Origin: Akkermansiaceae bacterium
Lineage (GTDB): Bacteria > Verrucomicrobiota > Verrucomicrobiia > Verrucomicrobiales > Akkermansiaceae
NCBI GenBank assembly: GCA_017798145.1
Contig: CP059069.1
Coordinates: forward strand, 2,651,226-2,715,225
Direction: 5' to 3'
DNA length: 64,000 bases
Both the position numbers and the translations under genes were made by a program. The notes under the pieces were generated by a model, which saw only the letters and a program-made list of their open reading frames with translations, searched no databases and was not told the origin of the DNA. Shown piece by piece: positions 19,511 through 28,111 of this stretch (positions are counted from its first letter, which is position 1; the number at the start of each line of letters is the position of its first letter).

Positions 19511-19660
19511 ATGTTAATGACCATCGCAATCATCCTCATCATCCTTTGGGCGATGGGGCTCATCACCAGCTTCTCGCTCGGTGGCTTCATCCACATCTTG
19601 CTGGTGATCGCGGTCATCATGATCCTCATCCGGATTATCCAAGGACGCCGCATCCTCTGA
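19511..19660 (+). CDS. Lmo0937-family small membrane protein
   Basis: 49 aa, ATG at 19511, TGA at 19658-19660. Two hydrophobic helices flank S-F-S-L-G-G-F-I-H-I-L-L-V-I-A, and the tail is I-R-I-I-Q-G-R-R. This matches the short Lmo0937 (DUF5670) family almost residue by residue (T-I-A-I-I-L-I-I-L-W). Function is unknown; members are often induced by stress. It lies between the entericidin-like and DUF3185-like genes in a probable operon of small envelope proteins. Confidence 0.8.
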   Translation: MLMTIAIILIILWAMGLITSFSLGGFIHILLVIAVIMILIRIIQGRRIL

Positions 19661-19691
19661 TGCGGATGAAGAGCCATCACCCTGCTATCCC

Positions 19692-19907
19692 ATGAATGCC
19701 AAAGCCATAGCCGCCATCATCCTGATCGTCGCGGGTATCATCGTGCTCGCCTATTCGAGCATCAGCTTCACCACACCGGGTGAGAGCATCGATTTCCTCG
19801 GATTGCATGTAGAAACACGCGACTCGCATTTCATCCCACCCGTGATCGGTGCAATCGCCCTCGCCGCTGGGATCGTCCTGCTGGTGCTCAAACCCAGATC
19901 GGCCTGA
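19692..19907 (+). CDS. DUF3185-like two-helix membrane protein
   Basis: 71 aa. The first helix is AIAAIILIVAGIIVLAYSS; a short polar loop follows (ISFTTPGESIDFLGLHVET) and then a second helix, PPVIGAIALAAGIVLLVL, ending in KPRSA. Loop and helix order match DUF3185-type small inner-membrane proteins. It lies 31 bp after the Lmo0937-like gene on the same strand and 111 bp before the response regulator gene. Confidence 0.7.
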   Translation: MNAKAIAAIILIVAGIIVLAYSSISFTTPGESIDFLGLHVETRDSHFIPPVIGAIALAAGIVLLVLKPRSA

Positions 19908-20018
19908 CGCCGGGATGCGGCCGGCAATCCCAAGAGAATTGAGAATGAGATGGATGCACCTGCCATTCGACCTTATGCTAAACGTTTGGAATGGGAAACT
20001 CCCTGAACCAGGGACATT

Positions 20019-20696
20019 ATGAAACCAATCACAGTCTTACTGGCGGAAGACCACACGATGGTCCGCGAAGGGCTTCGCATCATGCTGAATCCGGAGACGG
20101 ATATCGAGGTCATAGGCGAGGCTCCGAACGGGAGGCGGGCGGTCGCCATGGCCTTGGAGCTCCGTCCCGATGTGGTGGTGATGGACATAGCCATGCCAGG
20201 TTTGAACGGCCTGGAGGCAACCCGCCAACTGCTCAAGGAGCTGCCGAAAACCAAGGTCATCATTCTCACCGCACACTGCGACGACGCCTATGTGCAGAGC
20301 GCGACCGATTCCGGTGCCGTCGGTTTCCTGCTCAAACAGGACACCGCCCATGATGTCTCCATTGCAATCCGCGAGGCATACAGAGGCCGGACATTCTACA
20401 GCGCGTCGGTTTCCAGGCGCATGGGTCGCCTCAACACCAAGTCCCGCGACCGGGCGGGAAAGATCCAGACAAAGCCCTCCGTGCTGACTTCCCGGGAGAT
20501 GGAAGTGCTGCAACTCATCGCCGAAGGCAAAGCCAACAAGGAGACGGCCTCCGATCTGGGCATCAGCATCAAGACCGTGGAGAAGCATCGCGGACATCTG
20601 ATGGAGAAACTCGACATCCACGATACCGCCGGCCTCACCCGGCACGCCATCGCCACCGGCATCATCGAGAGCAGCGTGCAGGTCACTATCATTTAG
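20019..20696 (+). CDS. NarL/FixJ-type response regulator
   Basis: 225 aa. The receiver domain covers about 1-125, with acidic residues E10/D11, phospho-acceptor D56 in VVVMDIAMPG, the LTAH switch Thr and FLLK lysine. A LuxR-type HTH lies at about 155-220 (LTSREMEVLQLIAEGKANKE, then IKTVEKHRGHLMEKL). It should act as a phosphorylation-controlled transcription factor. No kinase adjoins; the cytosolic HisKA_3 kinase at 2554-4707 is the only unpaired kinase of the right class in the window. The neighbouring small stress-type genes are candidate targets, by position only. Confidence 0.9.
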   Translation: MKPITVLLAEDHTMVREGLRIMLNPETDIEVIGEAPNGRRAVAMALELRPDVVVMDIAMPGLNGLEATRQLLKELPKTKVIILTAHCDDAYVQSATDSGAVGFLLKQDTAHDVSIAIREAYRGRTFYSASVSRRMGRLNTKSRDRAGKIQTKPSVLTSREMEVLQLIAEGKANKETASDLGISIKTVEKHRGHLMEKLDIHDTAGLTRHAIATGIIESSVQVTII

Positions 20697-20726
20697 GCAA
20701 CCTGACGCAACCCTCTGGATGGGATC

Positions 20727-21029
20727 CTATTGGTTCTCCGCATCCACCTTGGCCTTGGCGGCTTCGGCCTCTGCATCGACCTTCTTCTTGTCCGCATCGA
20801 GCTGTGCCTGCACCGATTCCTTGTCGGCTTCGATCCTCGCCAGTTCGATTTCGGCATTCGCTTCGGTTTGCCGGATTGCTTCCTTGGCTTCCTCGCTCAC
20901 TTCCTCCTTGCGTTCGTCGATCGCCTCCTTGGCCGCTTCCTTGGAATCTTCGATGGCCGCTTTCTGCTTGTCGCAACCTACGGAAAGAACCGCGGCAAGT
21001 GCGATGATGATGTATCTCGTGTTTTTCAT
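20727..21029 (-). CDS. coiled-coil lipoprotein
   Basis: 100 aa. A lipoprotein signal (KNTRYIIIALAAVLSVGC, lipobox S-V-G-C) is followed by one long, highly charged Ala/Glu/Lys-rich helix with heptad character to the end. The layout resembles Lpp-like or YtxH/apolipoprotein-like envelope helices. It converges with the response regulator gene, ending 30 bp from it. No specific function can be given. Confidence 0.7.
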   Translation of the reverse strand: MKNTRYIIIALAAVLSVGCDKQKAAIEDSKEAAKEAIDERKEEVSEEAKEAIRQTEANAEIELARIEADKESVQAQLDADKKKVDAEAEAAKAKVDAENQ

Positions 21030-21123
21030 GATGTTCTATCTTTTTCATCCGCCGTCGAAATTATGCCGGATGGCTCTCAATTTCCCGCGGATCTCGCAAA
21101 CCTATGCGATCACCGGGGAAGCC

Positions 21124-21181
21124 ACCATGGGGTGAAACCCTCCCCTGCAGGAAACAGCTTCTGGGGGTTACACCCCATAGC
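21124..21181. repeat. inverted pair of ATGGGGT-type repeats
   Basis: A forward unit ACCATGGGGTGAAACCC (from 21124) and a reverse unit GGGGGTTACACCCCATAGC (21163-21181) face each other across about 15 bp. They belong to the same family as the elements at 8244, 18114 and 19153. They lie upstream of the fasciclin gene. Confidence 0.55.
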
Positions 21182-21267
21182 GAAGCCGATTCCCCGGCAC
21201 CATTGTCCGGAGTGACGAATGGCGGATCCGCCAATTCACAAAACAACAAACAAAAGAACATCAAATT

Positions 21268-21828
21268 ATGAAAACAACAAAACTGACCCGCACCGTATTC
21301 CTGATTTCCATGGCCGCAGCGTATCCCGCCGCACATGCCGAGGACGCAGTCACCGAAAAGCCGAAGATGGAGGAAAAGGCAACCGTGGAAGCCGGATCGC
21401 TCACTGCGGTGATTTCCGACAGCCTGACATTCTCCACTCTCACGAAATGCCTCAAGGCAGCGGAGCTCGACATCACGCTCGGCACCAAGGGTGACTACAC
21501 GATCTTCGCCCCAACCGACGAAGCATTCGGCAAGCTGCCTGCGGAAACACTCACCAAGCTCATGCTTCCCGAGAACAAGGAGAAACTCCGCATGCTGCTG
21601 CTCTATCATGTTGTCGCAGGCAGGATGCTCGCCGCCGACCTGCAGGACGGCGATGTCAAGACGATGAATGGCGAGAAACTGAAGATCGATGCCGATAAAA
21701 AGGAGATCGAGATCAACGGAGAGAAAGTCTTCAGCGCCGATGTTACTGCAAACAACGGGGTCATGCACTCCCTTGGCAAGGTGCTTGTCCCTGATTCGCT
21801 TGAAGGATTCGTGGGTCTCGACAACTAA
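21268..21828 (+). CDS. secreted fasciclin (FAS1) domain protein
   Basis: 186 aa. A Sec signal peptide (VFLISMAAAYPAAHAED) is followed by one FAS1 domain with the family's H1 and H2 motifs: YTIFAPTDEAFGKLP and GVMHSLGKVLVP, with LLLYHVVAGRM between them. FAS1 proteins are extracellular adhesion or matrix modules. A terminator-like hairpin lies 90 bp after the stop. It looks like a single-gene transcript. Confidence 0.9.
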   Translation: MKTTKLTRTVFLISMAAAYPAAHAEDAVTEKPKMEEKATVEAGSLTAVISDSLTFSTLTKCLKAAELDITLGTKGDYTIFAPTDEAFGKLPAETLTKLMLPENKEKLRMLLLYHVVAGRMLAADLQDGDVKTMNGEKLKIDADKKEIEINGEKVFSADVTANNGVMHSLGKVLVPDSLEGFVGLDN

Positions 21829-21911
21829 GGATCGCCCAACTGACGAGAGGCAGCTGCGTTCTACGGAATGGGCACGCAGGTGCCATGCGCCTTCCATCTG
21901 CTAGCTAAAAA

Positions 21912-21948
21912 TGAAGTCCGTCCCGGCCAGAGCCGGGGCGGATTTTTG
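21912..21948 (+). terminator. intrinsic terminator after the fasciclin gene
   Basis: A 10-bp GC-rich stem (CCGTCCCGGC / GCCGGGGCGG, one G-T pair) at 21918-21941 with a CAGA loop is followed directly by ATTTTTG. Confidence 0.8.
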
Positions 21949-22071
21949 ATGTTCGCTGTGGGGCTCTCGTACTGGAGACGGTTCTCAACCGCATGCTCGA
22001 AGACAGTGCTGATGAACCCCACAGGTGGTCTTTGTCGCAAACTCGCTATACTCCGGATTGTCGTCTCCAGG

Positions 22072-22511
22072 CTGCGACGAAATACCTTGTTACCATGCCG
22101 GATAACGGCGTAAAACATCTGCGTGGAGCGAGGGCTTTTACTAGCGCTTGTCGTATCGGATTACATTGCCCCATACGGCAAATTCGGATATGTAAGATGC
22201 TTCTCAAACACCTCACATAACTTCGCAAGCCATTGGAATCCAATAAGTTGCACGAGTAGCTCAGCGGTAGAGCAACCCGTTTACACCGTGAAATGACAGC
22301 TTGTTCGTGGGACGTTGCGGACTGAATAGGATTCTGTAATCCATTCTAATTCAATCACTTGGAGCATCCCCAAGGATTGAATCCGGATCGAGGTGAGAAG
22401 AGCCGATTTGCCCCAAATGGCCCCTTGCGACCTGATTTTGCCACCGCCAGTATACATAGGTAGTATACATAGCTCAAACCCGCTTGAAACGGGTCGCTCT
22501 GCGATCCGGTG
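22072..22511 (+). repeat. long direct repeat, copy A (pairs with 52158-52608)
   Basis: About 440 bp, matched over its length, with islands of high identity, by the segment at 52158-52608 in the same orientation. Shared blocks run from CTGCGACGAAA at the left, through ATTGGAATCCAAT and a tRNA-like block (22250-22310). They continue with AAGAGCCGATTTGCCCCAAA, two TATACATAG units, and the hairpin ACCCG-CTTGAAA-CGGGT. Hairpins at ATTGG/CCAAT and ACCCG/CGGGT persist in both copies. No frame stays open in both, so it is noncoding. Bases 21949-22071 and 22512-22594 around it show no gene. Confidence 0.8.
22250..22310 (+). ncRNA. tRNA-Val-like 5' half without a T arm
   Basis: The sequence starts GCACGAGTAGCTCAGCGGTA, then GAGC, and carries an anticodon-type loop TTTACAC. 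It closely follows the 5' half of the true tRNA-Val(UAC) at 59619-59694. The anticodon stem is imperfect and no T arm can be folded, but TTCGTGG at the 3' end can pair with most of the GCACGAG start. It is best read as a tRNA remnant or tRNA-like RNA, not a working tRNA. Confidence 0.45.
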
Positions 22512-22594
22512 AGAACCGCCATGGCCAGAATCCATGGTAAAGTCACCAAACCGGGCATCAACCTGGCCATTCGCTCGATCTTCGTCTTCCGGCG

Positions 22595-24067
22595 CTATTT
22601 CCCTTTCCGGATGGTGATCTTCCCGGCACGTCCGGCGGAATCCAATTTCTCCGAAAGGGTGGCGACCAGATCCTTGTGCTCCGGATCATCGACGAGATTG
22701 CCCTCGGGGGTCTGGGTTTCCCGATGATCATAGAGTTCCCTTGCCGCGATTTTTTTCGACTTCGTGTCGATCCACTCGGTGTAGCGCCACCGCTCCGTCC
22801 GCAGTGTGTATCCCATCGTTCCGCCGCGCGGATACTGGCTGAATGCGAACTCGCGAAGCGCCCCGCCGGGATCCTTCAGCGCCGGCCCGATGCTGCGCCC
22901 TTCGCAAGATGCAGGAATTTTCCCGCCGGTCAGTTGCGCCAAGGTCGGGAAAACATCGATCATTTCCACGAGGGCATCGGAGCTTTTCCCCTTGGCGAAA
23001 CCCGGGGCGGAAACGATGAAGGGCACCCTCGTGTCCAGCTCCAGGTTGGTGTGCTTGCACCAGAGCCCGTAGTCGCCGAGCTTATAGCCGTGATCACCCC
23101 ACAGCACGACGATCGTATCGTCGCGCAGGCCAAGCCGGTCGAGCTCGGCCATGACCTTGCCGACTTGGGCATCGGTGAAACTCACGCAGGCGGCGTATCC
23201 GTGCCTGAGCTCTTTCGTTTTCGCGTCGCTCAGCGGCCCCTCGGCCGGGATGCCCTGGTAGCCGCGCAGCTCGCCCCAATTTGTCAGCGCCAGCGAGGGG
23301 GTTCCCTTGGGCGGGTTGCGATCCGGCACGGAGAACCGGTCGCGCTCGTACATGTCCCAGTAGCGTTTCGGTGCGGCGAAGGGCAGGTGCGGTTTGGCGA
23401 AACCGACGCACATGAAAAACGGCTTGCCCTTGTTCCGGCGCAGTGACTCGATCGCCTGCCTGGCGACAACCCCGTCCTGATAAGCCTCATCGCCAACATC
23501 CGCCGCTTCCGTGTCCGGGCCTTTGGTGGCTGCCCGCAGTTCGGCATCCTTCAACCCTTTCTTCCTGGCCTCCGTGGCTTTCCGTTTGATCGATTGCAGC
23601 GTCTTCGGATCCGCATACTTGTCCAGTGACCGGCCGGGCAGTTCCGTCAAGTATTCCTTGTCGTCGCTTCCGTGGTGATAGACTTTGCCGAACGAGGCGG
23701 TCACGTAGCCCTTTTCCCTGAAGTAGCGCGGCAGGGTCATCGCATCCGGGATCGTGCGGCGCAGGGGGGTGAACAGATCGAATATGCCCGTGGTGTTGGG
23801 GTATTGCCCGGTCATGACGCTGATGCGCGACGGCGCGCAGATCGCCTGCTGGCAGTAGGCGCGCTCGAAAAGCACACCTTCCGAGGCCAGCTTGTCGATT
23901 GCCGGACTTTTGATGGATTCCACGCCGTAGCATCCGAGCTCAGGCCGCAGGTCATCGACGAAGAAGAAGAGGACGTTCTTTGCCATGGCGGATCCCGCCA
24001 TCATCAGCGATGCCGCGAACAGGAGGGCGCCTGGGAAACGAAGGCCGGTTTCGCTACGGGGTGCCAT
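22595..24067 (-). CDS. secreted S1-type sulfatase (iduronate-2-sulfatase-like)
   Basis: 490 aa from the ATG at 24067, chosen because a signal peptide follows (GALLFAASLMMAGSAMA). The S1 sulfatase core is clear: metal-binding FFVDDLRPELG, the C77-A-P-S-R formylglycine site in ICAPSRISVMTGQ, and later KPHLPFAAP and WGDHGYKLGDYG. The arrangement is like iduronate-2-sulfatases (S1_7). It removes sulfate esters from polysaccharides outside the cytoplasm, after Cys77 is converted by a formylglycine-generating enzyme or anSME not seen here. It overlaps the pseudopilin gene by 14 nt and shares its promoter region. Confidence 0.9.
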   Translation of the reverse strand: MAPRSETGLRFPGALLFAASLMMAGSAMAKNVLFFFVDDLRPELGCYGVESIKSPAIDKLASEGVLFERAYCQQAICAPSRISVMTGQYPNTTGIFDLFTPLRRTIPDAMTLPRYFREKGYVTASFGKVYHHGSDDKEYLTELPGRSLDKYADPKTLQSIKRKATEARKKGLKDAELRAATKGPDTEAADVGDEAYQDGVVARQAIESLRRNKGKPFFMCVGFAKPHLPFAAPKRYWDMYERDRFSVPDRNPPKGTPSLALTNWGELRGYQGIPAEGPLSDAKTKELRHGYAACVSFTDAQVGKVMAELDRLGLRDDTIVVLWGDHGYKLGDYGLWCKHTNLELDTRVPFIVSAPGFAKGKSSDALVEMIDVFPTLAQLTGGKIPASCEGRSIGPALKDPGGALREFAFSQYPRGGTMGYTLRTERWRYTEWIDTKSKKIAARELYDHRETQTPEGNLVDDPEHKDLVATLSEKLDSAGRAGKITIRKGK

Positions 24068-24839
24068 TGTTCCCCCTCCAGAAGCTGTTGTCATTGCCGC
24101 CGCGTTTGTCGAACCCCTCGATGTCCTTCCTGCTGACTTCCCCGACGTGACCGTCATAGTAGGCAACGAGCGCCTTGCCATTGTGGCGGTAGGCGATCGC
24201 CGGGGCGTTGACCTTTCCCTCCTCACCTTTCCAACTGAAGCGCCCACCGTACTGAACCAACCAGTTCACGGCCGTCACGAAAGCGGCGGTCTGGGCAGGC
24301 GAGGTCAATTCAGCCATCCGGTAGCCGGAATCGACATCGCTGTTGCCCGACGAGTAGTTTTCCTTCGACACCATCCCGTAGCTCGCCTTGAGCGTATCGT
24401 ATCCGCTCGCCCTTGCTTTGTAGGCGATGGAATCGAGGTAATTGGGACTCACCCTGCTTTCCTGGCTTTTGCCGGACGTGGGCCGGCTCACGCCGACGTA
24501 GAGGTCGAGGAAATCCGAATTCCTATCCCACAGGCCGCCCGTTTTGCCATCGGAATCCTGGGTGAACGTCGAAACATACCGCCCGTTGTTGTCGGATGCG
24601 TAGAGGCCGTTCGCAAGCTGGAGCTTGTGCAGATTGTCGGTGGAATTGGCTCGTCCGGCCGCCGTCCCTACCCTTGGTATCGCGAAGAAAATCAGCGCGG
24701 CTAGCACCACGATGATCGAAATGGTGACCAGGAGCTCCACCAAGGTGAAGCCGGACAGTGAATGGGCGGATGGGTTCTTGCGGATGTTGGATTTCACGGA
24801 AGCATTGGGTTTGTTGGCTGCGACAATTTGCTGAATCAC
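24054..24839 (-). CDS. type II secretion-type pseudopilin with H-X9-DG motif
   Basis: 261 aa. A prepilin signal GFTLVELL with a hydrophobic helix (VTISIIVVLAALIFFAIP) starts near residue 30. The C-terminus has the processing-associated H-X9-DG motif (HNGKALVAYYDG), the form expanded in Planctomycetota and Verrucomicrobiota. It would be cleaved by a prepilin peptidase and be membrane- or filament-associated. Its stop overlaps the sulfatase start, so the two are co-expressed. A TGTCAC-N8-GTTACA site lies 42 bp upstream of its start. Confidence 0.85.
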   Translation of the reverse strand: MIQQIVAANKPNASVKSNIRKNPSAHSLSGFTLVELLVTISIIVVLAALIFFAIPRVGTAAGRANSTDNLHKLQLANGLYASDNNGRYVSTFTQDSDGKTGGLWDRNSDFLDLYVGVSRPTSGKSQESRVSPNYLDSIAYKARASGYDTLKASYGMVSKENYSSGNSDVDSGYRMAELTSPAQTAAFVTAVNWLVQYGGRFSWKGEEGKVNAPAIAYRHNGKALVAYYDGHVGEVSRKDIEGFDKRGGNDNSFWRGNNGTP

Positions 24840-24880
24840 CGCAACCGGGGAGTATCATATCATCTCCATGCACCCTGTAT

Positions 24881-24900
24881 TGTCACGGGAGCAGGTTACA
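24881..24900. promoter_or_regulatory. palindromic operator candidate, site 1 (TGTCAC-N8-GTTACA)
   Basis: TGTCAC GGGAGCAG GTTACA, one base from a perfect 6-8-6 palindrome. It is centred about 50 bp upstream of the pseudopilin-sulfatase operon. It is one of six such sites between 24.8 and 51.5 kb. Confidence 0.6.
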
Positions 24901-25015
24901 AGGCCGGCGTGGCCTCCGGGATGCCCTTGCGATCTCAGGTGACGGAAAGCGCCGGACTGATCCCGGCCCGACGCTTACTGTGGATTCGTTTGTCAGATCT
25001 GGCTGAGAAAAGACC

Positions 25016-25756
25016 TCAGCGGCGACGGCGGAGCAGGAAACCTCCTCCTAGGAGCGCGAGCAGCGCGGAGCTTGGCTCGGGAACGACACCGAAGACAGCA
25101 AGGTTATCCAGAACCGTGTCATTGCCGCTGCTCGCGGCCGTCCCTCCGGAGAAGGCCAATCGGAATACAACCGACCCACCTGCATCCAATGTGCGGTCGG
25201 CCAAACCGGTCAGGTCGATGTCGAAATTATGGGGGGTGGCGTTGGTCAATGGTTCGTTACCCAAGATCACCAGAGTCCCATTCGACACCGGACCGGTGGT
25301 GATGACTCCCGACTGCACCGAAAGCGCCCACAATTCAGGGGCATTGGACCGGATGGCGGCGGAATCGAAATTGAAGCTGGTCAGTTCGATCGCGAAGCCG
25401 ACCGTCGAGGTGATGGTGAAATCGATGTGCCCGCTGTAGCCATTGGCCAACGCGGTTCCCTCGCCAAGGGCGACCGTTGTGCTTGGACCGGGGATGCCCG
25501 TCCCGGCAGCCACCGATCCCCAGGTTCCGTCGTTGCTTGCGCCGTAGTTGGCGGTGGCGTTGTTCCAGTTGAACCATGTGCCGCCGGCGTCGGTCGTTCC
25601 GACCCCTTGGCCTGAAACGGAGTTGGTTGTGTTCGCGTTCCAGGTGTCTGCGCTGACTTCGGTCCAGACATCCCAGCCGGCCAATAGCACGGCAGCGGAA
25701 CCGTTTGAGGAAAGAGCCGCAACGGCACCGATTGCGAGTAGGAATTGTTTTTTCAT
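25016..25756 (-). CDS. PEP-CTERM sorted secreted protein
   Basis: 246 aa. A signal peptide at the N-terminus (FLLAIGAVAALSSNGSAAV) is followed by a beta-rich, Thr/Gly/Asn-rich body and a C-terminal PEP-CTERM signal (VVPEPSSALLALLGGGF, then LLRRRR). Such tails are recognised by an exosortase for surface or matrix export in EPS-producing bacteria; no exosortase is in the window. It diverges from a second PEP-CTERM gene at 25985, with a palindromic operator between them. Confidence 0.85.
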   Translation of the reverse strand: MKKQFLLAIGAVAALSSNGSAAVLLAGWDVWTEVSADTWNANTTNSVSGQGVGTTDAGGTWFNWNNATANYGASNDGTWGSVAAGTGIPGPSTTVALGEGTALANGYSGHIDFTITSTVGFAIELTSFNFDSAAIRSNAPELWALSVQSGVITTGPVSNGTLVILGNEPLTNATPHNFDIDLTGLADRTLDAGGSVVFRLAFSGGTAASSGNDTVLDNLAVFGVVPEPSSALLALLGGGFLLRRRR

Positions 25757-25857
25757 GGTATGGATTTTGATGGGTTTGTTTCATTTGGCTCCAAGCGAAC
25801 CGGACGCACGGCAACCATCTGGTTAGATACTGTGGGCAAAAAACCGAAATTTTGTAA

Positions 25858-25877
25858 TGTCACTGGAATCCGTGACA
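25858..25877. promoter_or_regulatory. palindromic operator candidate, site 2
   Basis: TGTCAC TGGAATCC GTGACA, a perfect 6-8-6 palindrome in the divergent region between two PEP-CTERM genes. It is followed by TGACAGGGCG, a context resembling that of site 4. Confidence 0.7.
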
Positions 25878-25984
25878 TGACAGGGCGCCGTGATTCCGGC
25901 AGAATATTTGCAGTCAAAATATCACAAGAGGAAAGCCGCGCCGGCAATCCGCCACGAACAACAGAAAACCAGGAAAACAGAAAC

Positions 25985-26902
25985 ATGAAAAATTCGGTAC
26001 AAACTGCGGCCGCCCTTGCGCTCGCATCGACATCGGTGTTGCAGGCAGCTGTCATCACCCAAACGGGTCCGCAAACTGCGGCAAGCGGAGATGATTGGAA
26101 TGTGCCCGCCCTATGGTCGAACACTGCTGCGCCTTCGGGCGGCAACACGTATGTGATGAACGCCCGCATCAACACCCCCGACACACCCGCCGCCACAGCG
26201 GTGTTCGGCGGAGACTCCCTTCGGGTGGATTCCGGCGGCAACCTGCAGGTGCGCGCCAGGAACGAAGCCGCCGATGCCGTCACCGTGAACCTGGTTCTGA
26301 ATGGGGGACAGGTCGGGCTGAACAAGACGACTTCCAACTACGCCCAGCTTGAAGGCACCGTCTCGGTGACCGCCGACTCGACGTTCAAAATGTTCCAGAA
26401 CGCGACCACGCAGCGTAACCTAAGGCTGAACTCGCTGGTCAGCGGGGGAAGCGGAAACGTCCTTTCATTGAACGGAACCTCCGGATTCACCGGCCCTGGC
26501 AACGTCTTTGTCGAGGTTCTGAACTCATCCAACTCCTTTGCGGGAACTTGGCAGATCAATGACATCAGGGCGATCTTCGGATCCGTCGGCGCAACCGGAA
26601 GCGGCGGTTTCAATTTACTGACGGATGGCTATCTCCGGATCAATGACAGCTGGAGCGGCTTCATCTCCGCCGTCAGCGGTTCGGAAGTCAACGTGGGCGG
26701 AACCAACACCTACACGCTCAACGGCCTGACCGTCGATGGCAACGCGTTCACGACGGCGGGCACCTATACTTCCAGCGAACTCAATCTGGCAACCGGCACC
26801 GCGATTTTCAGCGGACCCGGTTCCTTTGTTGTCGTTCCGGAGCCATCCTCACTGGCTCTTCTCGGACTTGGCGCCCTCGGCCTCATGGTTCGCCGCCGCT
26901 AA
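25985..26902 (+). CDS. PEP-CTERM sorted secreted protein
   Basis: 305 aa from the ATG at 25985, where the signal peptide begins (KNSVQTAAALALASTSVLQA); the longer open frame upstream crosses the operator. The body is a beta-helix-like, Gly/Asn/Thr-rich repeat (autotransporter-barrel-like L-x-N-G-G-x-V style). The end is VVPEPSSLALLGLGALGLM followed by VRRR. It is probably a surface or matrix protein. Control from the 25858 palindrome is likely. Confidence 0.85.
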   Translation: MKNSVQTAAALALASTSVLQAAVITQTGPQTAASGDDWNVPALWSNTAAPSGGNTYVMNARINTPDTPAATAVFGGDSLRVDSGGNLQVRARNEAADAVTVNLVLNGGQVGLNKTTSNYAQLEGTVSVTADSTFKMFQNATTQRNLRLNSLVSGGSGNVLSLNGTSGFTGPGNVFVEVLNSSNSFAGTWQINDIRAIFGSVGATGSGGFNLLTDGYLRINDSWSGFISAVSGSEVNVGGTNTYTLNGLTVDGNAFTTAGTYTSSELNLATGTAIFSGPGSFVVVPEPSSLALLGLGALGLMVRRR

Positions 26903-27226
26903 GCGGGATCCCAAGACATAAACCCAAACGGATCCAGGATTTAGGAAAACGGAGCGTTCGTCGGCTGCCTTCATGGCATGCCACGGAACGGCGATGAAGA
27001 CAGCCACCTCACATTCAGGGTGGCATCCGGCGCTTGGAATTTTTCGGCCATTCCGGAATGACTCCGCATGAACCCATCAGGCACCCTGGGGGAAGAGGAC
27101 GGGCGCAGGAAATCACCGGGGATGCGGGGAATTGCCGGAGACCAAGGCCGCTTCAACCGAAGCGCGATGGCTGGTTGCTCCGTTTCGGGGTGAGGGCTTC
27201 CGTGCGCTGGGCTGCTGCCGTCCTTG
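26903..27226. other. intergenic stretch with no gene seen
   Basis: 324 bp between the ends of two convergent genes. No supported reading frame, RNA gene or clear terminator was found. A short plus-strand frame here lacks any recognisable domain and overlaps the end of the gene on the other strand. Confidence 0.5.
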
Positions 27227-28048
27227 CTATGGCTGCCACCCTTTTACGAAAGCCCGGTCACTCTTGCTGAGTGTGGAGATCGGGATCTCATAGCGCCTGC
27301 CGCTTACCATGACGATCAAGGTGTCGCCGTCTTTCCCGATCAGTTGCGCTTCGATGACCTTGCCTTCGGCATTTGTGAGCTTGCGTACGGTAACGGGCGC
27401 AAGTCTTGACCCCTTGGCTCCATCCGAGTCACGCCTGCTTTCCGGTGGGTTTTCCCGCTGGATTTCGCGCAGGTCATGGTCTTCGTGAAACAGCAGGATG
27501 CGGTCGATGTTGAAGTTCTTGGATCTCCCTGAAATCGTGAGTTCGTAGGTCTCCCCTTGTTTGAGGCGATAGAGGACGGGGTATTTGATGTGGTTCACAT
27601 CGATCTGCGTGGCCCAACCCCAGCCTTTGGGATCCCCGCCGAACATCTTGGTGTCGCTGCGGAGTATTTTGAGAGGGGCCTCGCCGCCTGCTTCGAAGTC
27701 ACCCTTGAGCGCGATGTAGCAGTCGTTGGAAATGTCCTCGCGTTTTGACTCGAGGCGTTTCCTGGCGCGCAGGATGAGCTGATAGGTGCCGGGCTTGTTG
27801 ATTTTGAAATGGTATCCGAGCGGTGAATCGGCAGGGCCGGATTCGGTCTTGTTGCCGGTGAATTCCAGGTGGCATTCGCCCTGGTAATCGGCGACGTCGG
27901 TCTTTTTCTTCCACTTTCCCAGCCTTGAATCGGTGGATTCCGCCTCGATGGTCACTTTGCCCCCCTGTTCCAGAAACACGGTCTCGCCGGCCGCGAAGAC
28001 CGTGGGCAGCAGCAGTGCGAGTGATCGGATTGCTGTTCTTTTCGACAT
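27227..28048 (-). CDS. secreted carbohydrate-binding-like protein with C-terminal SHD1-like domain
   Basis: 273 aa from the ATG at 28048, at the start of a signal peptide (KRTAIRSLALLLPTVFAAG). Residues 25-190 form a CBM6-like beta-sandwich (VTIEAESTDSRLGKWK, ISNDCYIALKGDFEAGG, YELTISGRSKNFNIDRILLF). Nearly the same order of motifs opens the 1678-aa protein at 41659. The last 60 residues (VRKLTNAEGKVIEAQLIGKD, then RRYEIPISTLSKSDRAFV) match the SHD1-type domain also found at 39853 and 46703. It probably binds glycan or anchors to a partner. It lies 63 bp after the gene at 28112 in a two-gene operon. Confidence 0.75.
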   Translation of the reverse strand: MSKRTAIRSLALLLPTVFAAGETVFLEQGGKVTIEAESTDSRLGKWKKKTDVADYQGECHLEFTGNKTESGPADSPLGYHFKINKPGTYQLILRARKRLESKREDISNDCYIALKGDFEAGGEAPLKILRSDTKMFGGDPKGWGWATQIDVNHIKYPVLYRLKQGETYELTISGRSKNFNIDRILLFHEDHDLREIQRENPPESRRDSDGAKGSRLAPVTVRKLTNAEGKVIEAQLIGKDGDTLIVMVSGRRYEIPISTLSKSDRAFVKGWQP

Positions 28049-28111
28049 GGGTTCAGTGCTGGTTGGACGGCAAAACACGCGAGGCCTGCCAGAACATGAA
28101 GGGAGATTCGT

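Noticed and set aside
22250..22330. Calling 22250 and 52353 as functional tRNA-Val genes
   Set aside because: The anticodon stem has mismatches and no T arm or 3' acceptor strand of normal length can be drawn.
27034..27270. 78-codon plus-strand frame between two genes
   Set aside because: No domain, no ribosome-binding site, and it runs into the opposite-strand coding region at 27227.
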